Source: 21-14-0-10-32-9 sp964501945 (GTDB lineage Archaea > Nanobdellota > Nanobdellia > Woesearchaeales > 21-14-0-10-32-9). Taken from it: a DNA stretch of 29,748 nt. The stretch spans positions 1-29,748 of the forward strand of contig CAZCTY010000008.1 of assembly GCA_964501945.1 (NCBI GenBank). The letters run 5' to 3'. Made by a program: the position numbers and the translations under genes. This document shows, piece after piece, positions 14,388 to 21,476 of this stretch (its first letter is position 1; the number at the start of each line of letters is the position of its first letter). The notes under the pieces were generated by a model. The model saw only the letters and a program-made list of their open reading frames with translations, was not told where the DNA came from and did not search any database.

Positions 14388-15016
14388 GCTTTTTAGAAAA
14401 AACACTACGAGACCAAGACGTACTTTTAGTCCTTGGAGGGGAAGGCGAGGAAAAAGGACGAACACTACAAGCATACCACGCATACATATTTCTAAAGGAA
14501 GATCCGCAAATAATTCTAACAGGGGACAAAATATTTCCAAGTAATGAAGAGCCACATGCAATTAAAATGAGAGATTATTTACGAAGCTTAAGAGTTGAAG
14601 AAGATAAACTCACAACGGAAACAAAAGCAAGAGACACACTGGGACAAATATACTTCACCCAACCAATCATGGAACAAATGCTATCAGGAAACATAAAAAA
14701 AAGAATAGGACTAGTAACAGACCACTACCACATGAAAAGAGGACTTTGGACAGCAAAGAATATGATAAATTCAAATTACGAAATACAACCAATACCAACA
14801 AAAAACAAAGGAACAAAGCTACAACAAATAAAAGAGAAAATAATAATGACTGCGTGGGTGAGAGATATGAAAAAATACAACATAGACTTAAATAACAGAG
14901 AATCAGCAACACACTACATGAACGAAATACACCCCTTGCACGCACAAAACCCTCCACCATCACTTTATAAAAAATTAGTTGACTTGTCGAGACTGCATGA
15001 GCGCATTAAAAACTAA
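14384..15016 (+). CDS. DUF218 (YdcF/SanA-like) protein
   Basis: The 210-residue soluble protein has the DUF218 order: VLLVLGGEGEEKGRTLQAYHAYIFL, IILTGDKIF, a conserved acidic-Thr segment (TTETKARDTLGQIYF) and RIGLVTDHYHMKRGLWTAKN. The family has a Rossmann-like fold and binds nucleotide-type ligands in a few studied cases, but its reaction is not known. It lacks the membrane helix that many bacterial members carry. The start codon overlaps the tyrS stop by four bases, so it is co-translated with TyrRS; a link to tRNA or amino-acid metabolism is only suggested by that. T-rich tracts follow from 15027. Confidence 0.8.
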   Translation: MSFLEKTLRDQDVLLVLGGEGEEKGRTLQAYHAYIFLKEDPQIILTGDKIFPSNEEPHAIKMRDYLRSLRVEEDKLTTETKARDTLGQIYFTQPIMEQMLSGNIKKRIGLVTDHYHMKRGLWTAKNMINSNYEIQPIPTKNKGTKLQQIKEKIIMTAWVRDMKKYNIDLNNRESATHYMNEIHPLHAQNPPPSLYKKLVDLSRLHERIKN

Positions 15017-15026
15017 TAATCTGAAA

Positions 15027-15050
15027 TTTTTTATTTTCTTTAACTTTTCT
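15027..15050 (+). terminator. T-rich terminator after the tyrS operon
   Basis: T6 at 15027-15032 followed by further T4 and T3 runs just after the DUF218 stop. No hairpin is seen. Confidence 0.4.
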
Positions 15051-15076
15051 AAAATGCGTTTACAACTTTTAAAATA

Positions 15077-15099
15077 TTATTGATAATGAAAATCAATAA
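15077..15099. promoter_or_regulatory. Perfect inverted repeat, candidate metal-repressor operator of znuA
   Basis: TTATTGAT-AATGAAA-ATCAATAA has perfect eight-base arms and a seven-base spacer. It ends three bases before a TATA box (15102-15111), so a bound regulator could block TBP/TFB. The shape and the TGATAATG core resemble Fur/Zur or DtxR/MntR-type operators. The regulator itself is not in this window. Confidence 0.55.
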
Positions 15100-15101
15100 C
15101 G

Positions 15102-15111
15102 TATTTAAATA
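15102..15111 (+). promoter_or_regulatory. TATA box of znuA
   Basis: TATTTAAATA, directly beside the inverted repeat. It lies about 50 bases before the ATG at 15156, leaving room for a short leader with the ribosome-binding site GAGAGG. Confidence 0.55.
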
Positions 15112-15155
15112 AAAAATCACTCCAATTCTAAAAAAACAACTTGAGAGGCAAAAAA

Positions 15156-16208
15156 ATGAAAAAAATAATTCTAATAATAACAATACTTGCACTAATAACA
15201 CTTGCAGGATGCACAGAGGAGAGAGCAGAACAAGAACAACTAACAATAATAGCATCATCATTTCCATTATACGAATTTGCAAGAGAAATCGCGCCAAACG
15301 AAAACGTAGAAATGCTAATACAACCAGGCGCAGACGTTCACCACTACGATTTAAAACCTAGCGATTTAATAAAATTAGAGAGAGCAGAACTCATAATATT
15401 TACAGGAGAAGAAATGGAACCATGGCTTGAGCGAGTATTAGAGCTTGATGGAAAACACAAAGGCAGAACTCTGCAAGCAACAAAAAAAGTAGAATTAATA
15501 AGAACAGAAGACGAACACGAGCATGGACATGATGATGAGCACGGACACGAACATGATGAACACGATGATGAACACGATGATGAGCACGGACACGAATATG
15601 ATGAACATGATGATGAACACGATGATGGGCACGGACACGAATATGATGAACATGAGGATGACCATCACCACCATCACCACTCAGAATACGATCCGCACGT
15701 ATGGCTAGATTTTGATAACAGCATAAAAATAGTGAATGCAATAGCTCAAAGATTATCAGAAATAAAACCAGAAAAAAGAGACGAATTTGAAGAAAATGCA
15801 AAAGAATACATAACAAAAATAGAAGAGATAAATACAAAATATGAACAGGAACTTGCAAACTGCGAGATAAGACACTTTATAACAAACCACGACTCCTTTA
15901 GGTACCTCGCACAAAAATACGACTTAAAACAAATACCAATTAGAGGGCTGAGCGCGGAACAAGAACCAAGCCCGAGAACTATAGCAAACATTATACACGA
16001 GGCACAAGAACACGAAATAAAACACGTTTTCTTCGAAGAACTTGCAAGCCCAAGAGTGTCAGAGGCAATAGCACAAGAAATCGGAGCAGAAACACTAATG
16101 CTAACACCAGCAGAAAACGTACCTGCACGAGACTTTGGAGAAAAAACATTTATAGACTTAATGAACGAAAACCTAAACTCCTTAAAAATAGGACTTAGAT
16201 GTGAGTAA
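15156..16208 (+). CDS. znuA: Metal ABC transporter substrate-binding lipoprotein (ZnuA-like)
   Basis: This is the extracellular binding subunit of a zinc/manganese-type importer (cluster A-I). The 350-residue protein has a signal peptide with a clean lipobox, LITLAGC, so it is probably anchored by a lipid at that cysteine. Metal ligands in order are the His of PGADVHHYDL, the His of EYDPHVWLD, the His of FITNHDSFRYLA and an acidic residue in the VFFEELASP region. Between the first two lies a very long His/Asp/Glu loop (about 115-175) ending in six histidines, typical of zinc-specific members. The ATG at 15156 is preferred to a TTG at 15141, because GAGAGG lies between them and MKKIILIIT makes a proper signal peptide. 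The znuC and znuB homologues follow. Confidence 0.93.
   Translation: MKKIILIITILALITLAGCTEERAEQEQLTIIASSFPLYEFAREIAPNENVEMLIQPGADVHHYDLKPSDLIKLERAELIIFTGEEMEPWLERVLELDGKHKGRTLQATKKVELIRTEDEHEHGHDDEHGHEHDEHDDEHDDEHGHEYDEHDDEHDDGHGHEYDEHEDDHHHHHHSEYDPHVWLDFDNSIKIVNAIAQRLSEIKPEKRDEFEENAKEYITKIEEINTKYEQELANCEIRHFITNHDSFRYLAQKYDLKQIPIRGLSAEQEPSPRTIANIIHEAQEHEIKHVFFEELASPRVSEAIAQEIGAETLMLTPAENVPARDFGEKTFIDLMNENLNSLKIGLRCE
15531..15665 (+). repeat. Three tandem 45-bp repeats in the znuA His-rich loop
   Basis: The copies are 15531-15575, 15576-15620 and 15621-15665. Each encodes a 15-residue unit of the type DDEHGHEYDEHDDEH, and they differ by only a few bases, so the expansion is fairly recent. A CAY run encoding six histidines follows at 15663-15680. 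Confidence 0.85.
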
Positions 16209-16212
16209 AAAC

Positions 16213-16219
16213 TTTTTTT
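16213..16219 (+). terminator. Oligo-T tract after znuA
   Basis: T7 begins four bases after the znuA stop codon and may end or attenuate the znuA transcript before the separate znuC promoter. Confidence 0.4.
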
Positions 16220-16232
16220 AAATTCTTTTATT

Positions 16233-16271
16233 TTTATTATATAATAAACAAAATTTATAATACTTTATAAG
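16233..16271 (+). promoter_or_regulatory. Internal promoter of znuCB with AT palindrome
   Basis: A perfect 16-base palindrome TTTATTATATAATAAA (16233-16248) is followed by ATTTATAAT and then TTTATAAG (16264-16271). The last is a TATA box about 35 bases from the znuC ATG. The palindrome is AT-only and may be chance. Confidence 0.4.
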
Positions 16272-16302
16272 AACCACATAGAAAAGATTAACGAAATAAA
16301 AA

Positions 16303-17001
16303 ATGAAAAATAAAATAATCCAAATAAAAAACCTAGATTTCAACTACGGAAAAACTAAGGTATTAGAAAATATAGAATTAGAAGTTGAGAGAGGAGATTT
16401 TTTAGGGCTCATAGGACCAAACGGCTCAGGAAAAACAACACTACTAAGATTAATACTTGGGTTAAATAAAACAAAAAAAGGAACAATAAAACTATTCCAA
16501 AAAAACAAAATAGAATACGCGAAAATAGGATATGTGCCACAAAAAGCAACAAATATAGAACAAACATTTCCAGCAACAGTAGAAGAAGTAGTCTCAACAG
16601 GCGCAATAAAAAAAACAAACACGAAGCAAATACAGGACGTGTTAAAAACAGTGAACATGCTAGAATACAAAACAAGAAAAATAGGACACCTATCAGGAGG
16701 ACAACAACAAAGGGTATTCATCGCACGCGCACTAATAAATAAACCAGAACTACTAATACTAGATGAGCCAACAACAGGAATAGATAAAGAAAACAGAGAC
16801 TCATTCTACGAATTACTAGGAAAACTAAACAAAAAAGGAATAACAATAATACTAGTATCACACGACACAGCAAGCATCACAAAATACGTAAACAAAGTCG
16901 CATGCCTAAATAAAACACTACACTTCCACGGAAGCCACGAAGAATTCTGCGCAAAGGAAACAAAAAAAGGAAAATACCACATAATAAACCACACACACTA
17001 A
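16303..17001 (+). CDS. znuC: Metal ABC transporter ATP-binding protein (ZnuC-like)
   Basis: The 232-residue cytoplasmic ATPase drives the metal importer. It has Walker A GPNGSGKTTLLRLILGL (about residues 40-46 for the loop), the Q-loop in IGYVPQK, signature LSGGQQQRVFIARAL, Walker B LLILDEPTTGID and the switch histidine in LVSHDTASI. Length and order fit the zinc/manganese (ZnuC/MntB) branch. It starts without a ribosome-binding site and has its own TATA box 35 bases upstream, so it can be transcribed separately from znuA. Only three bases separate its stop from the permease start. Confidence 0.92.
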   Translation: MKNKIIQIKNLDFNYGKTKVLENIELEVERGDFLGLIGPNGSGKTTLLRLILGLNKTKKGTIKLFQKNKIEYAKIGYVPQKATNIEQTFPATVEEVVSTGAIKKTNTKQIQDVLKTVNMLEYKTRKIGHLSGGQQQRVFIARALINKPELLILDEPTTGIDKENRDSFYELLGKLNKKGITIILVSHDTASITKYVNKVACLNKTLHFHGSHEEFCAKETKKGKYHIINHTH

Positions 17002-17004
17002 AAA

Positions 17005-17826
17005 ATGATAGAAATACTACAATACGGATTTATGCAAAACGCACTAATAACAGGAACACTAATCGCAATAATATGCGCGATGCTAGGCGTATACTTAGTA
17101 CTTAGAAAATACGCGCTAATAGGAGATGGCCTCGCACACCTATCATTTGGAGGAGTAGCCGCAGGATTCTTATTCGGAATAACACCAATACTCTCAGCAA
17201 CAATATTCTCAGCACTAGGATCACTAGGCATACTAAAACTCGTTGAGAAAGCAAAAATACATGGAGATGCAGCAATAGGAATACTAAGCCAAACAAGCAT
17301 GGGCATAGGAATATTCATAATAAGCCTAACACAAGGAGTGAACGTAGATATTACAAGCTACCTATTTGGAAGCATACTCGCAGTAACAAAAACAGAGACA
17401 ATAACAGCAATGATACTTGCAATAATAACAATAACATTCATAATAACAAATTACAAAAAATTACTCGCAATGACACTCGATGAGGAAATGGCAAAAACAA
17501 CAGGAATAAACACAAAAAAACTAAACACAACACTAATGATACTCACAGCGATAACAATAGCACTATCAATGAGAATAACAGGACTATTACTAGTATCAAC
17601 ACTAATAATAATCCCAGCTGTGACAGCGATGCAAATTACAAAAAGCTTCAAAAAAACACTAATTGCAGCAAGCCTCATAAGCGCAATAGCAGTTATAACA
17701 GGAATAATAACCTCATACTACATAGACGCTGCGACATCAGGAACAATAATACTAACCACGTTCATGTTCTTTATGATAACACTAATATATAAAAAAACAA
17801 AACAAATAATAACTAAAAATATTTAA
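17005..17826 (+). CDS. znuB: Metal ABC transporter permease (ZnuB-like, ABC-3 family)
   Basis: The 273-residue integral membrane protein has about eight hydrophobic helices. Family segments are the N-terminal LQYGFMQNALITGTL, LRKYALIGDGLAHLSFGGVA (the coupling region of ABC-3 permeases) and LLVSTLIIIPAVTAMQITKS near the C-terminus. It forms the channel through which the metal delivered by the binding protein crosses the membrane, powered by the adjacent ATPase. It lies three bases after znuC and is surely co-transcribed. The end of the gene holds the probable TATA box (17817-17828) of the next gene. Confidence 0.92.
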   Translation: MIEILQYGFMQNALITGTLIAIICAMLGVYLVLRKYALIGDGLAHLSFGGVAAGFLFGITPILSATIFSALGSLGILKLVEKAKIHGDAAIGILSQTSMGIGIFIISLTQGVNVDITSYLFGSILAVTKTETITAMILAIITITFIITNYKKLLAMTLDEEMAKTTGINTKKLNTTLMILTAITIALSMRITGLLLVSTLIIIPAVTAMQITKSFKKTLIAASLISAIAVITGIITSYYIDAATSGTIILTTFMFFMITLIYKKTKQIITKNI

Positions 17827-17828
17827 AG
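17817..17828 (+). promoter_or_regulatory. TATA box of the 17850 gene
   Basis: AAATATTTAAAG overlapping the znuB stop, centred about 27 bases before the ATG at 17850; a leaderless mRNA is suggested. Confidence 0.45.
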
Positions 17829-17849
17829 AAGAAAATAATAAAAGATAAT

Positions 17850-18662
17850 ATGTCAAACGATTACCTAAAAAAACTAGACGAAATAAACACAAAAAAACCA
17901 CCAAAACCAGAAACAAAACCCCAAACAGCACAAAACACACCAACAAAAAAAATATCAGAATTATCTCCAATAGAAGCATATAAAATAGGATACGCAACGG
18001 AGATGCCAAAAGATCACGGAAAAATAAGCAGCGAATACAGAAATCATAATGTACGAACAACAATAGATACAATAAACAAAAACAAAAAACTATTCACAGA
18101 CAAAAACGACCCCCTATCATTTCTAAACAGAGGAAAAGCAACAAAAACCCTAGAAATAGGAATACAATACGACCTACAAGAACTAACAAAACCAAAAACA
18201 GGACAAACAAATAGCACATACAAAAATTTTTTAGAACTAAAACTAAACGACATGGCAGATATAGCAGAAGCATACAACGAACTTGAAGGAGGAATTAGAA
18301 ACACAATAAAAAACAAATTACTCAAAGGAGTAGAAATATACAAAAAAAACCTGCCTGACCAAAAAATAAGCCAAAACCTCAACGAAAGATTAGAACACAT
18401 ACTAGAAAAAGAAGCACCAAAACACAAAGAAACATACAAAAAACCAACACAAAAACAAATATACATATCCTTATTCATAATAGGGACAATAATGTCCTTG
18501 CTGAGCGCTCCGAGAACAACTGGGATGGTAATTGCAACAAGCAACACACCAACAAACCCCTACATCGCAACACTCTTCATAGGAGTAGTCATACTAATAA
18601 TAGGAACAATAGGTGCGATAATACAAACAAGCACAAAACACCTAAAAGAACAAGAAAAATAA
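17850..18662 (+). CDS. Unknown protein with two C-terminal membrane helices
   Basis: The 270-residue protein has a charged, Lys/Pro/Thr-rich N-terminus (1-40), a soluble helical middle (about 40-200) and two C-terminal membrane helices. The helices are about 205-230 and 239-262, joined by a short loop SNTPTNP. It ends in the basic tail TSTKHLKEQEK. The middle segment DMADIAEAYNELEGGIRN is likely helical. I recognise no family. The topology puts both termini in the cytoplasm. It follows znuB by 23 bases, but a TATA box at leaderless distance suggests independent transcription, so a role in metal uptake is not implied. Confidence 0.7.
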   Translation: MSNDYLKKLDEINTKKPPKPETKPQTAQNTPTKKISELSPIEAYKIGYATEMPKDHGKISSEYRNHNVRTTIDTINKNKKLFTDKNDPLSFLNRGKATKTLEIGIQYDLQELTKPKTGQTNSTYKNFLELKLNDMADIAEAYNELEGGIRNTIKNKLLKGVEIYKKNLPDQKISQNLNERLEHILEKEAPKHKETYKKPTQKQIYISLFIIGTIMSLLSAPRTTGMVIATSNTPTNPYIATLFIGVVILIIGTIGAIIQTSTKHLKEQEK

Positions 18663-18785
18663 AAAAATACAAAATATTCTAAAAATAACCTTAAAAAAAC
18701 AAAGAAAACCACAGAAAAACAAAACCTTTAAATATTAATAACAACTCTAAACAAAGTATTATTATTAACAAACGAGGGTGTTATA
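18663..18785 (+). promoter_or_regulatory. Promoter and ribosome-binding site of the PRC-barrel gene
   Basis: TTTAAATA at 18727-18734 is a TATA box. GAGGGTG (18774-18780) is a strong ribosome-binding site five bases before the ATG at 18786. The first 60 bases of the spacer are A-rich and show nothing else. Confidence 0.55.
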
Positions 18786-19049
18786 ATGGCTGATGATGAA
18801 AAAAAATATTCAAAACAACTAATAGGAAAAACAGTAGTATCTAAAGCAGGAAAAAGATTTGGAGAAGTAGGAGACCTAGTCTTTGAAACAAGCTCAGGAG
18901 AATTAATACACATAGTTTTAATAAGTCCAACTCCACACGCAAAAAAACTAGAACTAGAAAAAAACAAAGAAGGAGACGGATTAATACCATTCTCAGCAGT
19001 AATTGCAATAGGAGACTTCATGGTAGTAGCAGAAGAAGACATAATATAA
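18786..19049 (+). CDS. PRC-barrel domain protein
   Basis: The 87-residue protein is essentially one PRC-barrel: LIGKTVVSKAGKRFGEVGDLVFE, then ELIHIVLISPT and a C-terminal LIPFSAVIAIGDFMVV. PRC-barrels occur in RNA-maturation proteins (RimM) and photosynthetic reaction centres, and as small stand-alone proteins in many archaea with no assigned reaction. They are thought to mediate binding. The start is fixed by a strong GAGGGTG five bases upstream, unusual here because many genes lack one, so it may be highly expressed. A T8 tract follows. Confidence 0.85.
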   Translation: MADDEKKYSKQLIGKTVVSKAGKRFGEVGDLVFETSSGELIHIVLISPTPHAKKLELEKNKEGDGLIPFSAVIAIGDFMVVAEEDII

Positions 19050-19063
19050 AGTCTTCAAAAACC

Positions 19064-19071
19064 TTTTTTTT
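19064..19071 (+). terminator. Oligo-T terminator after the PRC-barrel gene
   Basis: T8 starting 15 bases after the stop codon. The remaining spacer to 19175 shows no gene. Confidence 0.5.
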
Positions 19072-19175
19072 ATTTACAAAAAAACAAATTCTAAGATAAA
19101 TAACTAAAAATATCAATTAATAGATAATAATATGCAAGAATAAGACTGCACGCTTAAAACCTAACAAGCTCAAAA

Positions 19176-20918
19176 TTAATTTCTGAGCTCGCCCAACTTC
19201 TGCAAATCACGCATACGCTTATATAAACCCTTACGCTTATTAACCAATTCAGAATGAGTGCCTTGCTCAACTACACTACCTTCACTTAAAACAATGATGT
19301 TATCAGAATGCTCAATAGTAGAGAAACGATGCGCAATGATAATAACAGTCTTATTCTTAATTTTTAAAAGAGCAGACTGAATCTCACGCTCAGACTCACT
19401 ATCAAGACTACTCGTAGCCTCATCAAAAACAATGATTTGAGCATCACTTAAAAGAGCCCTCGCAATACTAATACGCTGTTGCTGACCACCAGAGAGCCTA
19501 ACACCTCTCTCACCAACAAAAGTATCATAACCATTTTTAAAATTCATAATAAACTTATGAGCATTAGCCTTCTTAGCCACACGAATAACATCTTCCCTAC
19601 TAGCAGAAGGCTTCGCATAACAAATATTATCATGAATAGACCTATCAAACATCTCAGTTTGCTGACTTACAAAAGCAATGTTTCGCCTAAGCTCATTTAA
19701 AGGAATATCTCTAATGTCCTTCCCCCCAATTTTTATGCTACCATCACAAACATCATAATGACGCATAATTAACTTAACAATAGTAGTTTTACCAGAACCA
19801 CTAGGCCCAACAATCGCACTAGTCTTAGACCTTGGAATATTAAAACAAACATTTCTCAAAACAACCTCAGAGGAATCATAATTAAAAGAAACATCATCAA
19901 AAACAATATCTCCTCGCAACAATTTACCATTACCATTATCTAATAACTCATTAGGCGTCTCCTGCACAATACGCGCCCTATTTAAAGCCTCAAAAGTATC
20001 GCCCATAAAAGAATAAATACGCCCGAGCCTGTGAAGATTCAAATAAGCCTTCTCAACAACAGTGAAAACAAAAACTAAATCACCAGGAGACAAAACGCCA
20101 TCTAGCACTAATTTTATAGTCAAACCCATTGTTATAACACGAACAAAGTTAGTTAAAGTATCCCTAAAAGAAATCTGCCAAAACTCATAATTAACCCTGC
20201 TAGTAACATGACGCTCATACTCATTCAAATTCTTATCATGCTCCGAATCCTCCAAATCTTCTTTAACATAATCCTTCACAGTTTTAATATTATACAAACT
20301 CTGAGCAAAATTACGAGTTGCCTCCTCATATGCCTCATGATATTTTTCTCGCAAAGGCTGAACCTTTTTGAACTGCCTATTAACAGTATACAAAATAATA
20401 GGCGTAAAAACAACAAAAATCAAACCAATACGCCAATCAATCCAAAAAAGAAAAGCACCAGTCAAAACTAACTGGACCAAACTAGGAATTATATCATTAT
20501 TCAAAAACCAAATAAGCTCCTGAACATACTTGGATGCCTTTTGCAATTTACTAACAAGACTACCAGTATTTTGACTCTCATGCCACTTTAAAGGCAAATT
20601 CAACAATTTCCTAAAACTACGCTTGAGCAAAAACTTTTGCTGACTAGTAGCATTTTTAACAACCTTGGTTAAAACAAATATTTGAATAACAGTCATAACA
20701 ACTAAACTCAAGAAAATAAAAAAAACCAAAGTGAACAAATAATTAGGATCAGGACTATAAATAATATTATCAACGACTAATTTAATTAAATAAGGAGGAA
20801 TAAACTTTAAACCTTCATAAATAAAAGTAATTATTAAGAACATAATAAAAATTTTCTTAATCTCAGGCAACAATTTTATAATAGTCTTAATAAAAGACTT
20901 TACTCCACCATTTTCCAT
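19176..20918 (-). CDS. ABC exporter, fused permease and ATPase (MsbA-like)
   Basis: The 580-residue half-transporter has six membrane helices (about 23-310) and an ATPase domain (about 335-575). Motifs are Walker A VGPSGSGKTTIVKLI, Q-loop FVSQQTEMFDRSI, signature RLSGGQQQRISIARALL, Walker B IIVFDEATSSLD and switch histidine IIAHRFSTI, all intact. It would work as a homodimer exporting lipids, peptides or drugs; the substrate cannot be told from sequence. There is no ribosome-binding site. A TATA box (20938-20950) 27 bases from the ATG indicates a leaderless transcript separate from the upstream rhodanese gene. Confidence 0.92.
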   Translation of the reverse strand: MENGGVKSFIKTIIKLLPEIKKIFIMFLIITFIYEGLKFIPPYLIKLVVDNIIYSPDPNYLFTLVFFIFLSLVVMTVIQIFVLTKVVKNATSQQKFLLKRSFRKLLNLPLKWHESQNTGSLVSKLQKASKYVQELIWFLNNDIIPSLVQLVLTGAFLFWIDWRIGLIFVVFTPIILYTVNRQFKKVQPLREKYHEAYEEATRNFAQSLYNIKTVKDYVKEDLEDSEHDKNLNEYERHVTSRVNYEFWQISFRDTLTNFVRVITMGLTIKLVLDGVLSPGDLVFVFTVVEKAYLNLHRLGRIYSFMGDTFEALNRARIVQETPNELLDNGNGKLLRGDIVFDDVSFNYDSSEVVLRNVCFNIPRSKTSAIVGPSGSGKTTIVKLIMRHYDVCDGSIKIGGKDIRDIPLNELRRNIAFVSQQTEMFDRSIHDNICYAKPSASREDVIRVAKKANAHKFIMNFKNGYDTFVGERGVRLSGGQQQRISIARALLSDAQIIVFDEATSSLDSESEREIQSALLKIKNKTVIIIAHRFSTIEHSDNIIVLSEGSVVEQGTHSELVNKRKGLYKRMRDLQKLGELRN

Positions 20919-20937
20919 TTTTTTAGAAACTAAGCCA

Positions 20938-20950
20938 CTATTTATAAATT
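20938..20950 (-). promoter_or_regulatory. TATA box of the ABC exporter gene
   Basis: AATTTATAAATAG on the minus strand, centred 27 bases upstream of the ATG at 20918. Confidence 0.5.
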
Positions 20951-20973
20951 AAACCCTCAGAAAAACGGAAAAA

Positions 20974-21393
20974 TTAAGAAAAAACAACAGGCAAACCACT
21001 ACTCTTCCAAGAATTAATGCCTCCACTCAACTCTTGAACGCTATCAAAACCCATATCTTTCATTAAAGCTAAAGTCTGAGCACTACGAGAACCAGACCTA
21101 CAATAAATCAAATAATTAGCACTTTTATCTAACTCGCTTAAAGAAAAAACAAAATCAGAAGAATAAAAATCAATGTTAACAGCGCCATCAATATGTCCTT
21201 GCTCATACTCTCTTGGAGTGCGAATATCAATTAAAACAACATCTTCTTCTAAAGACTCATTGAAATCAAATGAAGAAACAGAACCAGTAACTAGACCAGT
21301 AGGCTCGCAACCAATACAAATACTAGAAGATAGGGCAAAAAAAACTAAAACACCTAAAAAAACAAAGACAGCTGCTATAAACAATTTTTTCAT
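20974..21393 (-). CDS. Exported rhodanese-domain protein
   Basis: The 139-residue protein has an N-terminal signal or anchor (MKKLFIAAVFVFLGVLVFF, about 1-22) and then a single rhodanese domain. The domain shows VVLIDIRTPREYEQGHIDGA, the active-site loop YCRSGSRS with the catalytic cysteine and GINSWKSSGLP at the end. Rhodaneses carry sulfur as a cysteine persulfide. The cysteines just after the hydrophobic stretch (SICIGCEP) could be a weak lipobox. The domain would act outside the membrane, possibly with the thioredoxin-like proteins at 535-4308. The frame is open eight codons further upstream, but the ATG at 21393 gives the standard signal peptide and fits a TATA box at 21416-21427. Confidence 0.85.
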   Translation of the reverse strand: MKKLFIAAVFVFLGVLVFFALSSSICIGCEPTGLVTGSVSSFDFNESLEEDVVLIDIRTPREYEQGHIDGAVNIDFYSSDFVFSLSELDKSANYLIYCRSGSRSAQTLALMKDMGFDSVQELSGGINSWKSSGLPVVFS

Positions 21394-21415
21394 AATAATA
21401 AAAAGAACAAAAAAC

Positions 21416-21456
21416 AAATATAAAAACTTAACTAAAAAAACAAAGAATTTAAAAAA
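21416..21456. promoter_or_regulatory. Divergent TATA boxes of the rhodanese and mgtE genes
   Basis: GTTTTTATATTT on the minus strand (21416-21427) is 28 bases from the rhodanese ATG. AATTTAAAAAA on the plus strand (21446-21456) is about 26 bases from the mgtE ATG. Both suggest leaderless transcripts. Confidence 0.45.
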
Positions 21457-21476
21457 ACAAATATTTTAGCAAGAAT

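Noticed and set aside
15531..15680. Tandem repeats in znuA considered as a CRISPR-like array
   Set aside because: The units are directly adjacent without spacers, are in frame and encode the metal-binding His loop.
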